From Siphonodentalium dalli (Eukaryota > Mollusca > Scaphopoda > Gadilida > Siphonodentaliidae): a DNA stretch of 64,000 nucleotides. The stretch lies in the NCBI GenBank assembly GCA_032622095.1, contig CP136066.1, forward strand, positions 64,140,609 through 64,204,608, given 5' to 3'. Below are positions 45,505-56,714 of this stretch, piece by piece; position 1 is the stretch's first letter, and every line of letters starts with the position of its first letter. The position numbers and the translations under genes are program-made. The notes beneath the pieces are model-generated. The model searched no databases. It was not told the origin of the DNA and worked only from the letters and a program-made list of their open reading frames with translations.

Positions 45505-46620
45505 AGAAATCGTTAAATTTATTATCGGAACATCTCCTAATAGATAACTGATCATCAATGATACTTCAACATAGGCAGTGTTAAACTTATTATCTGAATA
45601 TTTCCTATGGGGAAAACTACTGATCAATTAGTATTGAAATGGTTAAATTTACTATCTCAACATTTCCTAATGGATAACTACTCATTAGTGATGCTTTAGT
45701 ATAGAAAGAGTTAAATTTATTTTTTGAACATTTTCTATGGATAACTACTCATCAATGATGCTAATATAGAAAGGGTTAAACTTATTATCTGAACATTTCC
45801 CATGGGGTAACTACTCATTAATGATTATTTAGAGGGCTATACTTATTATCTGAACATTTTCTATGGATAACTACTCTTCAATGATGCTTTAGTATAGAAA
45901 TGGTTAAATTATTATCTGAACATTTTCTATGGATAACTACTCTTCAATGATGCTTTAGTATAGAAAGGGTTAAACTTATTATCTGAACATTTTCTATGGG
46001 ATAACTACTCATCAATGACGCTTTAGTATAGAAAGGGTTAAACTTGTTATCTGAACATTTCCCATGGGATAACTACTCATCAGTGATGATTTAGTATAGA
46101 AGGGCTAAACTTATTATCTGACATTTCCTATGGATTAAAGGCCCGCTTAATTTTCGAAAGCCCAGATGACATTATACACAACATATTCCATATTATGTAC
46201 CAGTTGGAAGAGGATCCAAACACTGATGGATATTCTCAGATTCATTACAAGACTTCCCCGTTGTCAACCCAGAATGCATCAGAATTCAAACTAATAGATA
46301 GAGTTATTACCCTTCCATGGAGAATAACAGACTTTACGGTACAGTCCGGATCAAAATTAAGCACATAACACACATCGGTACCTCGACAAAAATGTTCCCA
46401 GTTATTCGACCGTATCAATTGATAATACAACGTTTTGGAGCTTCCTCTTTAAAATGGAATGTTGTATATGATGCGATATTTTGATTCGAAAATTAACATT
46501 TCCTAATGGATATCTACTCGTCAATGATGCTTGAGTGTAGCAAGGGATAAACTTATTATCTGAACATTTCCTAAGGGATACTACTCGTCAGTGATGCCTT
46601 AGTATAGAATGGGTTAATAG
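45505..46620 (+). repeat. About 65-75-bp minisatellite, interrupted by a family M element
   Basis: Units contain GTTAAACTTATTATCTGAAC, ATTTCCTATGG, ATAACTACTCATCAATGATG and CTTTAGTATAGAAAGG. About nine units lie before 46135 and two after 46495, so the array predates the insertion. Confidence 0.75.
46135..46495. mobile_element. MITE family M inserted in the minisatellite
   Basis: Left end TTAAAGGCCCGCTTAATTTT, then GGAAGAGGATCC, CGGTACCTCGACAAAAATGT and TTTTGGAGCTTCCTCTTT. The right end stops at TTCGAAAATTAA, without the GTGGGCCTTTAA seen in other copies. Confidence 0.6.
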
Positions 46621-47109
46621 ACCCATGTCTGTATAATTTAGTTGGGAATGTCAGACCATAGGTTATAATTGTTCTGATATTGGAGAGTTTCAAACCATAT
46701 TGGGCGCTTGGTTTGGAATTTCAAACAGTTGGAAAGCCTTAGGTACCAGTTGGACAATTCGAACCCAAGGAATTCCTAGCTGTATCGGGAAGTTTTAGTC
46801 TCATTAAGGGGTGGGAGTTGCTTGACGGAGGCTACATCCCTGACTTATATAGTCTATACATATCTACACTAAGAAGTGATTACAGTGTGAATCTAACGAG
46901 TTGGGATGTTCGCAAATCAAGCTATGTCACAATAATATTGTCAGTATTAAACATGCCCGTGGGGTTAAATTTACCCTATATTTTTACCTCGATAGATATT
47001 CAATAATTATAACACGTTGACATTAAAAATATCCCGGAGTCATTAAATTGAGGGGTGGAGTAAGTTCATTTGCAGTACTAAAGTATAAAACCAAAGAAGT
47101 AGATCAGGC
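46621..47109. other. No gene seen
   Basis: Unique sequence. The 46818-47006 frame has no recognised motif. Confidence 0.4.
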
Positions 47110-47240
47110 CATGAATCTCTACTCTCGCTAACGTCCGTAGAGATCATATACCACCAGTACAAAACCTGGTTTTGTCAGGAAACCTTATAAATTCGAAAAC
47201 ATAACGCGGGGAGTATATTTCTTAGTTGTTATCTTTTTCT
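47110..47240 (-). repeat. Repeat R2, inverted copy
   Basis: The complement contains AACTAAGAAATATACTCCCC, GCGTTATGTTTTCG and GTACTGGTGGTATATGATCT, matching 47655-47835. With that copy it forms an inverted pair around the MITE. Confidence 0.55.
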
Positions 47241-47243
47241 TAA

Positions 47244-47485
47244 CCCTTTGAGTGCCAGGGGCCGATCTCATCGGCCCTAAACCTACAAAATAAGTCTGTT
47301 AAATAATATAAGAATAAATTATTAAAATTGTAAAAAAATTAAATAAAAAAAAAAAAAAAAATATGTTAGGACAATGCATTTTCTTATATATGCGAGGCGA
47401 CCTATGGTCGACTCGCATATATAAGAGAATGCATTGGTACAGGGTATATGGGTTGATAAAAAAATCAGACCTGGCACTCAAAGGG
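47244..47485. mobile_element. piggyBac-like MITE with one palindrome
   Basis: Perfect 16-bp inverted ends CCCTTTGAGTGCCAGG and CCTGGCACTCAAAGGG with TTAA at 47240-47243 and 47486-47489. One reversed palindrome P at 47370-47438, preceded by a poly-A run of about 19. The termini differ after CCCTTT from those at 44893. Confidence 0.85.
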
Positions 47486-47654
47486 TTAATAATGTACATG
47501 CTACTTCACTATATGCGAATGTCCCAAGTCAAAATTGCATGCCTTTCTCTGACTTTTATGAGCCGATATCGCAATAAACATCAAATGAATTACCCAGGAA
47601 AAATGCCCTGATTGTTTGCGACGCGAGCAAAATCGCTCACAAATTCACTTAAAT

Positions 47655-47835
47655 CGTGATCTTTCGAGTTGGGACCTTCATCTACAGTGAAGTACATTAT
47701 TAAGAAACAGATGATAACTATAAGAAATATATTCCCCGTGTTATTTTTTCTCTGTCAAAACTTCAAAAAGTTCCCAGGTTTTTATACTGGTGGAATATGA
47801 TCTCTACGGGCGTTAGCATGGCATGATCTACAAAA
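47655..47835 (+). repeat. Repeat R2, direct copy
   Basis: Matches 2755-2965: TTTCGAGTTGGGACCTTCA, GAAGTACATTATTAAG, TCCCCGTGTTATTTTTTC and GGCATGATCTA. Confidence 0.55.
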
Positions 47836-48244
47836 GCAGGGGTTGCTCCATGATTTCCCATATTAACGAGTAAAAACATAACAAACGTCACGACAATCCC
47901 CCGAAAGGGGCGGGGCTATAGGTCCCCCGAGACTACCGGGCCGACCATCATCCGACCTGGGGGGGGGGGGGGGGTTGGTGGGGGTACAACACATCTGCTG
48001 CCACCTCTGTAAACAAGAAACTCACCAGATATGCACTGCCTGCATGGGTGTTTGTTTCGAATGTTTGGAGATTAGATGTCACGTCCAATACATGTTTTTT
48101 CAGACATCATAAACGTATTACCAACATTTCTGCGAGGTAGCTGACGGTCACGGTCGGCAGGAGATGGTGCGATAAAAAAATTCAGACCCAAAATAGCTTG
48201 AAAGTCTTTGAACATTTTAGTTTTCTCTCTATACATGACACTTA
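47836..48244. other. No gene; poly-G run at about 47960-47975
   Basis: A run of about 15 G followed by TTGGTGGGGG could form a quadruplex. The rest is unremarkable. Confidence 0.45.
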
Positions 48245-48870
48245 ATATAATTATGTTGTCGAGGTACCCACGCATCAAAGAACAGAGTTATCAGATTTCG
48301 ATTTTTTAAATCTGTTATTTTTCACCACTTTGAATATTTTCCGGCTTGGCAAAAATTCCGCTGACTTCTTCCAACAACAGTACAGACATGCGCGGACGCC
48401 GTTACGAGAGGTCACACAATTTAATATCACGACTCCCTTGCAATCACTGCATCAGTGGCGATCGCCAATTAATTTCGGAATATAAGACGATGAAAACTAT
48501 CGCCATCAACAAGAATACGGCATGTTGTGATAGTTGAAGTGCGGATACACACATATACTTATTTAGGAATCAGTAATCATGTTTTATTCATGCAAATAGA
48601 CTGTCATGTTATATGGCATCATGCTGGTTACACGATGTGTTTACATTTGGGATAACACGTGTTGGGGAATTCCAATCAGAACTAGGAATCGCCACACTCG
48701 CTAATTCAAAAAGCCGTACGTATAATAATATGATATCGTGATTGGTATTGTTGTGAGTGTTTATTGGTAATACACTAATTGAGATAACTATATCGGCTTT
48801 TGGTGAAATTACGTTGTTGTTGCAACTGGATGATACAGGGACCATCGAATCGGATTCTGTATCTTTTCAA
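48245..48870. repeat. Dispersed repeat R3, copy 2
   Basis: Ends resemble 44215-44660 (GTCGAGGTACCCACGCATCA; GTTGTTGTTGCAACTGGATG). The middle (48346-48800) does not match and holds no recognised gene. Confidence 0.35.
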
Positions 48871-48978
48871 CATTTTGTTCAATTTCGCACGATAGTTTCT
48901 ACAGTACCGAAAAAAAACAAAACACTTTTGTAGCCAAAGTGAGTGCATTAATTAGAAAATAAATCTTTGAGATTCATC

Positions 48979-50282
48979 TAGCTCGTGTTGTGGCTGTGAG
49001 GCATGCATCTTGTGACGATGGTGGTTGTAGCTCGTGTTGTGGCTGTGAGGCATGCATCTTGTGACGATGCTGGTTGTAGCTCGTGTTGTAGCTGTGAGGC
49101 ATGCATCTTGTGACGATGCTGGTTGTAGCTGTGAGGCATGCATCTTGTGACGATGGTGGTTGTGGCTGTGAGGCATGCATCTTGTGGCGATGGTGGTTGT
49201 GGCTGTGAGGCATGCATCTTGTGACGATGCTGGTTGTAGCTCGTGTTGTGGCTGTGAGGCATGCACCTTGTGACGATGGTGGTTGTGGCTGTGAGGCATG
49301 CATCTTGTGACGATGCTGGTTGTAGCTCGTGTTGTAGCTGTGAGGCATGCATCTTGTGACGATGCTGGTTGTAGCTGTGAGGCATGCATCTTGTGACGAT
49401 GCTGGTTGTAGCTGTGAGGCATGCATCTTGTGACGATGGTGGTTGTAGCTGTGAGGCATGCATCTTGTGACGATGGTGGTTGTAGCTGTGAGGCATGCAT
49501 CTTGTGACGATGCTGGTTGTAGCTGTGAGGCATGCATCTTGTGACGATGCTGGTTGTAGCTGTGAGGCATGCATCTTGTGACGATGCTGGTTGTAGCTGT
49601 GAGGCATGCATCTTGTGACGATGGTGGTTGTAGCTGTGAGGCATGCATCTTGTGACGATGGTGGTTGTGGCTGTGAGGCATGCACATTGTGACGATGGTG
49701 GTTGTAGCTGTGAGGCATGCATCTTGTGACGATGCTGGTTGTAGCTCGTGTTGTAGCTGTGAGGCATGCATCTTGTGACGATGCTGGTTGTAGCTGTGAG
49801 GCATGCATCTTGTGACGATGCTGGTTGTAGCTGTGAGGCATGCATCTTGTGACGATGGTGGTTGTAGCTGTGAGGCATGCATCTTGTGACGATGGTGGTT
49901 GTGGCTGTGAGGCATGCATCTTGTGACGATGCTGGTTGTAGCTGTGAGGCATGCATCTTGTGACGATGGTGGTTGTAGCTGTGAGGCATGCATCTTGTGA
50001 CGATGCTGGTTGTAGCTGTGAGGCATGCATCTTGTGACGATGGTGGTTGTGGCTGTGAGGCATGCATCTTGTGACGATGGTGGTTGTAGCTGTGAGGCAT
50101 GCATCTTGTGACGATGGTGGTTGTGGCTGTGAGGCATGCATCTTGTGACGATGGTGGTTGTAGCTGTGAGGCATGCATCTTGTGACGATGGTGGTTGTAG
50201 CTGCGAGGCATGCATCTTGTGACGATGGTGGTTGTGGCTGTGAGGCATGCATCTTGTGACGATGGTGGTTGTAGCTGATGGT
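48979..50282 (-). repeat. 37-bp minisatellite array (about 33 units)
   Basis: The unit on the plus strand is GATGGTGGTTGTAGCTGTGA plus GGCATGCATCTTGTGAC. About seven units carry an extra 12 bp (CTCGTGTTGTAG type), making 49 bp. Alternation of GATGGTGG with GATGCTGG and of TTGTAG with TTGTGG gives higher-order variants. Because 37 is not divisible by three and the unit has no minus-strand stop, all three minus frames stay open for 419-439 codons with a 37-residue superperiod. I treat these as non-coding. Confidence 0.85.
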
Positions 50283-50370
50283 CATGGGAGGTTGCATGCT
50301 CTACTGTGCGACATTTCTACCTCCCTCAACGAATTTTTCGTACTCGCATTATCTAAAACAACTGTGACGT

Positions 50371-50465
50371 CCCAAATCATCATCATCATCACCATCATCA
50401 TCGTCATATATAGTCATCGTCACCATCATCACCATCATGATCATCACCACCATCATCATCATTGG
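50371..50465 (+). repeat. (CAT/CAC)n microsatellite
   Basis: Imperfect CATCAT/CACCAT repeats, which create a His-rich spurious frame. Confidence 0.75.
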
Positions 50466-50721
50466 GGTCTTCGTCGTTGCAATCGTCATCACGTCACCAC
50501 CCACATTATCTCTGTCACCATCACCGTCCGCACACAGAAATAACTACATAGCACATAGTCGTTTTGACTAACTTTCGCTTAGCCAGGTGGCATCATTGTC
50601 ATATTGACTAAGACATATTGGTTTGACTAAGATAAAATCTTAGTCAGATTAAACATCATCTCCGTCGCCATCATCTCCGTCACAGTCGCCATCTTTGTTT
50701 CAGTGCTTCTGTCTTTACTTT

Positions 50722-53218
50722 GGAGTAATTCTATGAATGGTCTTACCCGGCTATATACATTAGTCTTTGGAGTAATTCTATGAATGGTCTTACCCGGCTA
50801 CATTAGTCTTTTAGTAATTCTATGAATGATCTTACCCGGCTACATGAGTCTTTGGAGTAATTCTATGAATGGTCTTACCCGGCTACATCAGTCTTTTAGT
50901 AATTCTATGAATGGTCTTACCCGGCTACATTAGTCTTTTAGTTATTCTATGAATGGTCTTACCCGGCTACATTAGTCTTTTAGTAATTCTATGAATGGTC
51001 TTACCCGGCTACATTAGTCTTTGGAGTAATTATATGAATGGTCTTACCCGGCTACATCAGTCTTTTAGTAATTCTATGAATGGTCTTACCCGGCTATATA
51101 CATTAGTCTTTGGAGTAATTCTATGAATGGTCTTACCCGGCTACATTAGTCTTTTAGTAATTCTATGAATGGTCTTACCCGGCTACATGAGTCTTTGGAG
51201 TAATTCTATGAATGGTCTTACCCGGCTACATCAGTCTTTTAGTAATTCTATGAATGGTCTTACCCGGCTACATTAGTCTTTTAGTAATTCTATGAATGGT
51301 CTTACCCGGCTACATTAGTCTTTTAGTAATTCTATGAATGCTCTTACCGGGCTACATTAGTCTTTTAGTAATTCTATGAATGGTATTACCCGGCTACATT
51401 AGTCTTTAGTAATTCTATGAATGGTCTTACCCGGCTACATTAGTCTTTAGTAATTCTATGAATGGTCTTACCCGGCTACATTAGTCTTTAGTAATTCTAT
51501 GAATGGTCTTATCCGGCTACATTAGTCTTTAGTAATTCTATGAATGGTCTTACTCGGCTACATTAGTCTTCAGTAATTATATGAATGGTCTTACCCGGCT
51601 ACATTAGTCTTTAGTAATTATATGAATGGTCTTACCCGGCTACATTAGTCTTTAGTAATTATATGAATGGTCTTACCCGGCTACATTAGTCTTTAGTAAT
51701 TATATGAATGGTCTTACCCGGCTACATTAGTCTTTAGTAATTATATGAATGGTCTTACCCGGCTACATTAGTCTTTAGTAATTATATGAATGGTCTTACC
51801 CGGCTACATTAGTCTTTAGTAATTATATGAATGGTCTTACCCGGCTACATTAGTCTTTAGTAATTCTATGAATGGTCTTACCCGGCTACATTAGTCTTTA
51901 GTAATTATATGAATGGTCTTACCCGGCTACATTAGTCTTTAGTAATTATATGAATGGTCTTACCCGGCTACATTAGTCTTTAGTAATTATATGAATGGTC
52001 TTACCCGGCTACATTAGTCTTTAGTAATTATATGAATGGTCTTACCCGGCTACATTAGTCTTTAGTAATTATATGAATGGTCTTACCCGGCTACATTAGT
52101 CTTTAGTAATTCTATGAATGGTCTTACCCGGCTACATTAGTCTTTAGTAATTCTATGAATGGTCTTACCCGGCTACATCAGTCTTTTAGTAATTCTATGA
52201 ATGGTCTTACCCGGCTACATCAGTCTTTTAGTAATTCTATGAATGGTCTTACCCGGCTACATCAGTCTTTTAGTAATTCTATGAATGGTCTTACCCGGCT
52301 ACATCAGTCTTTTAGTAATTCTATGAATGGTCTTACGCGGCTACATTAGTCTTTAGTAATTCTATGAATGGTCTTACCCGGCTACATCAGTCTTTTAGTA
52401 ATTCTATGAATGGTCTTACCCGGCTACATTAGTCTTTAGTATTTCTATGAATGGTCTTACCCGGCTACATTAGTCTTTAGTAATTCTATGAATGGTCTTA
52501 CCCGGCTACATTAGTCTTTTAGTAATTCTATGAATGGTCTTACCCGGCTACATTAGTCTTTAGTAATTCTATGAATGGTCTTACCCGGCTACATTAGTCT
52601 TTAGTAATTCTATGAATGGTCTTACCCGGCTACATTAGTCTTTAGTAATTCTATGAATGGTCTTACCCGGCTATATTAGTCTTTAGTAATTATATGAATG
52701 GTCTTACCCGGCTACATTAGTCTTTTAGTAATTCTATGAATGGTCTTACCCGGCTACATTAGTCTTTAGTAATTCTATGAATGGTCTTACCCGGCTACAT
52801 TAGTCTTTAGTAATTCTATGAATGGTCTTACCCGGCTACATTAGTCTTTTAGTAATTCTATGAATGGTCTTACCCGGCTACATTAGTCTTTAGTAATTAT
52901 ATGAATGGTCTTACCCGGCTACATTAGTCTTTAGTAATTCTATGAATGGTCTTACCCGGCTACATTAGTCTTTAGTAATTATATGAATGGTCTTACCCGG
53001 CTACATTAGTCTTTAGTAATTCTATGAATGGTCTTACCCGGCTACATTAGTCTTTAGTAATTCTATGAATGGTATTACCCGGCTACATTAGTCTTTAGTA
53101 ATTCTATGAATGGTCTTACCCGGCTACATTAGTCTTTAGTAATTCTATGAATGGTCTTACCCGGCTACATTAGTCTTTAGTAATTCTATGAATGGTCTTA
53201 CCCGGCTACATTAGTCTT
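50722..53218 (+). repeat. 41-43-bp minisatellite array (about 60 units)
   Basis: The unit is TAATTCTATGAATGGTCTTA plus CCCGGCTACATTAGTCTTTAG. Three length forms differ in the joint: CTTTAG (41), CTTTTAG (42) and CTTTGGAG (43). The form AATTATATG replaces AATTCTATG in a block at about 51560-52090, and CATCAG replaces CATTAG in another at about 52160-52320. Runs of 42-bp units keep a frame repeating MNGLTRLHQSFSNS, which I regard as fortuitous. Confidence 0.85.
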
Positions 53219-53242
53219 GAACACTTCTATCCATCTGATATG

Positions 53243-53720
53243 TTAAAGGCCCATTTAAATTTCGAGCCACCGATTATTTTTTGTAGTGCCATGATGTACG
53301 GTTATAATAACAATCTATGACATAAAATATGACTAAAATACTATAATTCATCGTCATTTGGAACGTATGTGTCCCATAAGGAGCCCACAGAGTAATAGAA
53401 AATAGCTGTGATCATATAAACATTTACCCAGTCTCGCTCCCAGTATGAAACATAATTTAAACTAAGATATAGAGTTATTCCTCTTCCATTGAAAATACAA
53501 CAAATATTACTATTTATATATTTATATACAGATATTAATATTTAAGTACAATAAACACGTCGGTACCACAACAAAAACAACAAGTCCACAGATTATTACA
53601 CCGGATTTAATAATACAATGTTATGGAGCTTCCACTTTCAAATGATATATAATATGGCATATATTTTATATAATGTGATCTGGGATGATCTGCGGGTTCT
53701 AAAATTAATCACGGTCGACG
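53243..53720. repeat. MITE family M, long copy next to the CBM14 exon
   Basis: Left end TTAAAGGCCCATTTAAATTT; the middle shares ACGGTTATAATAACAATCTA with 32511 onward. The right part (AATACAATGTTATGGAGCTT, GATATATAATATGGCATATA) ends at about AAAATTAATC, only some 25 bp before the CBM14 acceptor. Confidence 0.55.
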
Positions 53721-53744
53721 ACTCTTCGATCTCACTAATTCCAG

Positions 53745-54017
53745 GGGCTGTGTGCAGCAATGGGGCGACGGGGCTGTTCAGACACCCTGATTGTTCCAAG
53801 TTCTACCAGTGTGTCCATGGCGGGGCATTCGTGCATCACTGCCCGGGCGCATTAGTCTTCAACCCTTCGACCTCGATATGTGATTACCGGCGGAATGTGG
53901 ACTGCTCAAACGTCATGACGACGGATTCTACCACGACGACGACGACTACAGCGACGACGACGACGGCGACGACGACGACCACAGATGACACAACAGTTAA
54001 TGTTGTTACATATTCTG
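53745..54017 (+). CDS. CBM14 (peritrophin-A) chitin-binding exon with Thr-rich linker
   Basis: The acceptor CTCACTAATTCCAG|GGG ends at 53744 and the donor G|GTATGT follows 54017. The 273-bp exon is phase 1 at both ends. It encodes a six-cysteine peritrophin-A domain with spacing C-12-C-5-C-9-C-12-C-7-C, starting VCSNGATGLF and including DCSKFYQC and the aromatic/NP region LVFNPSTSICDY. A linker of more than 25 Thr/Ala/Asp residues follows, probably O-glycosylated. CBM14 modules bind chitin in cuticle, shell matrix, gut lining and mucins; the protein would be secreted. The open frame extends upstream to 53618, but that part is MITE sequence. The signal-peptide exon at 31755-31803 is phase-compatible. 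Later exons were not found. Confidence 0.8.
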
Positions 54018-56164
54018 GTATGTACTTTTACCATATCTCCAATTCAAATCGACCAATCAGCGACCAGAATTACTCGCCTGGTATGAGACTATACCATGTC
54101 ACTAAACCGATACAATGGAGATTGTAACCCACAAACATAAAACATAAACAAAGCGAATGTGCAAGCACAAATAAGAAGAACTGTGTCCCGTGTTAATGTC
54201 CACCATTATATATATAGATTACCAGACCAAATACATACGTCATAATTATGTCTTCCTTTCATTTAAAGACACATTATGGGCTTGTTCGAGTGCGATAAAC
54301 GTATAGGTTAGTTCTCAGGCTCTATATCAACCTGGAGAATGTAGAATTCTACTAATATTACCGAAAATTTATAAGAAATCGACCATACCACTCCATAGAA
54401 AACATACTCTGAACTACGCTCAATTGTAAATATTTATATTTCAATTCGGGACGCAACAATCGGCAATAAACTAACGCAAACGATTTCGCCAACTAGCGTC
54501 ATTGCATTTAATTAATATATAAGAATGATGGTGTGTGTTGTCAATTTGGATTAATATTCGTAAATATAACTACTTTGAGCAAGATTATTCTCCATTTCCA
54601 TTTGCTCACCCTGCTGGAGTGTTTTACATCACTTTAATGCAACGTGGTAGTAGTATACCTAAAGAGAATGCAAACAAGCTCAACTTATCTGATTTTGGCC
54701 ATTTGCAATTCAGATCAAATTGTAGTCTTGGTGATCATTTTTAATTTGACACAACATATGCAACAGGCTGCATATTATCAGTGGCATTACACAACATTGT
54801 TCACATACTTTTGTCAATTACTGTATCCAGCAGCATAGCTATATCGACTATATTGCAATAACATAGATTATTAGATTACTGATTGCTACAGTGAATGTAT
54901 TCTCTTCTTGTAGTAACACTTGTTGGCCGTATAGTGATATTACTATCAACGTTCAAGTAAAATATCAAAATATTCTCATGGTTCAATGTTAATTTTTTAT
55001 CACAGCGGTAACAGTGAGAATAGTCTGGTCACATAACTTTTTCCCAAACTGTTTCTGAGTTTCACACATAGTATTTTTGAGAAATTTTAATTGATATATA
55101 ATCACACGCAAAATGGCGCCATTTATCCAAAACACAAGCATCTCCATATGTTTCAATGTTAATTGTTGATCGCAACTGTAGCCAGTAAGAACCCACGGAT
55201 CATATCCAATTTTTCAAATATATCTTTGAGGTCCATACTTAGCAGTTTTTGTGACAACAGTTCAAATCGCACAGATCATAATACCAGAAATGGCACCATC
55301 TATCATTTTGGTAGAAACTAAACGCTCTTTAAATTATCTTGACCCGCATTTTAGGCAAGCACTCCAAAACTAAATAACTGAAAGTCAATCCTGAAAATAG
55401 AACCACTAGGCATACAATTATGTTTTAGCAAACAAAAAAATGTGATATGATATAAGAAATCTGACTATTTGTCAAACGCGTCACTAAATATTGTTTTGAG
55501 GGAGGGGTAAGTTGTTGCCCTGTATTCGCACTATGTACGACACAGGGCCGCAATAAACCATCCAATAGAAGATATGCCACGGATAACAAAAAGGCATAAA
55601 TATTGTGACTATATCCAATAAGTTTCTGATAAATTGAAACTGACACATTTAGCTCAATCAAAGAAAAAAATACATTCACGTTTAACGAAATACGTCACAG
55701 CTCAAACGTCAACCGATTACCTGGTAACTTTTTACCATTTTCAATACATGCACTGACATAACACTCTCCCAAATCAAAGGAAGAAAATGTTAAATTGAAC
55801 ATAGATTAGGAAGCTTAGACTGATGAACATCATATGAACTAATGCAAAAAAATAAGGTTGGTTAGCATGAGTAAAATTATGAAAAAAATCATATTTTGCC
55901 CCCTATATTGACCCCGCGACAACCGGTTCCTGATATTAGAATAGCCCGGCTACATACATACGGTGGTCGCTGAAATTCCCCTTTCTGGTGACACCTCGTG
56001 TAATGAGATCCCATACTATAAGATACAATTGCGGAATTTTATTTTCGACTGCAGGCCCCGGTACGCTTCCGTGTCATCTGTAAATGGGTAATGTACGCCA
56101 TTTTTAATAAATGTCCGGTAATAACAATATACAGAACAAGAGCACGCCGTCCGGGCGTGGCATA
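54018..56164. other. No gene; intron or intergenic, with an old duplication at 54973-55306
   Basis: Two blocks (about 54973-55132 and 55139-55306) share TTCAATGTTAATT, TTTTTGA/TTTTTGTGA and AATGGCGCCAT/AATGGCACCAT at an offset of about 170 bp. Other frames (54535-54838, 55425-55679 minus) have no recognised motif. Confidence 0.45.
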
Positions 56165-56652
56165 TGTAGAGTAATCACCCCTACCCCTTCTTATTCAAGT
56201 GACGTGATAGTACGTACTAAACATCCATCTTACCTATGGGGGAGACAGAATATAATCGAACTATAGTGACCCCAACTAAATTGCCAAGGTCATACTCGGA
56301 GAGGCCGCGACCTATGAGTTATGCAAGTCTAACCACAAAGGAAGGAGTCTTAGGTAATAATTCCCAGTTCACCCATGGGTCAGTACAGACAAAGAGATGC
56401 ACTAATGACGGCTACCAGTCATTAGCGATATATAAACCAGACATTAATCTACTCTTCAATTAGTTTCGGCACTTCAGACTAATTGGCAGGCATCAACATC
56501 AGGTCGCTAATTAATAAGCGACGCTTTCGGTCGTTCTATGACATCTATGATTGATTCACAATTATGTATCATTTACCATCACAAGCTGTTGACTATACAT
56601 TGATATTAGATGTGAATAAATGATATACAAGAACTGACTTCATTCTTCCACA
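56165..56652 (+). repeat. Putative 5' LTR
   Basis: Starts TGTAGAG and ends TTCCACA (TGT...ACA). TATATAAA at 56429-56436 is followed by a TTCAATT initiator-like string at about 56457, and AATAAA at 56615-56620 fits an R region. Boundaries are inferred from signals because the second LTR is outside the window. The 75-codon frame at 56236-56463 falls in U3 and is probably meaningless. Confidence 0.55.
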
Positions 56653-56661
56653 TAGATGAAA

Positions 56662-56679
56662 TGGTACCGTGATGCAGTT
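56662..56679 (+). promoter_or_regulatory. Putative tRNA primer-binding site
   Basis: TGGTACCGTGATGCAGTT begins with the TGG expected opposite a tRNA CCA end and lies 9 nt after the LTR. The tRNA was not identified. Confidence 0.35.
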
Positions 56680-56714
56680 CTGCTAAGCACGACACAACGA
56701 AGTCCTAACGATCA

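Noticed and set aside
48952-50297. Three overlapping 419-439-codon minus-strand ORFs
   Set aside because: They arise from a 37-bp stop-free repeat read in three frames; no domain, start context or splice evidence.
50247-50543. His-rich 98-codon ORF
   Set aside because: Translation of a (CAT)n microsatellite.
50722-53218. CRISPR-like or gene-like interpretation of the 41-43-bp repeats
   Set aside because: There are no spacers, the units abut directly and the genome is eukaryotic. The 64-codon MNGLTRLHQSFSNS frame is repeat translation.
56236-56463. 75-codon ORF upstream of the retrotransposon leader
   Set aside because: It overlaps the inferred U3/TATA region of the 5' LTR and has no recognisable motif.
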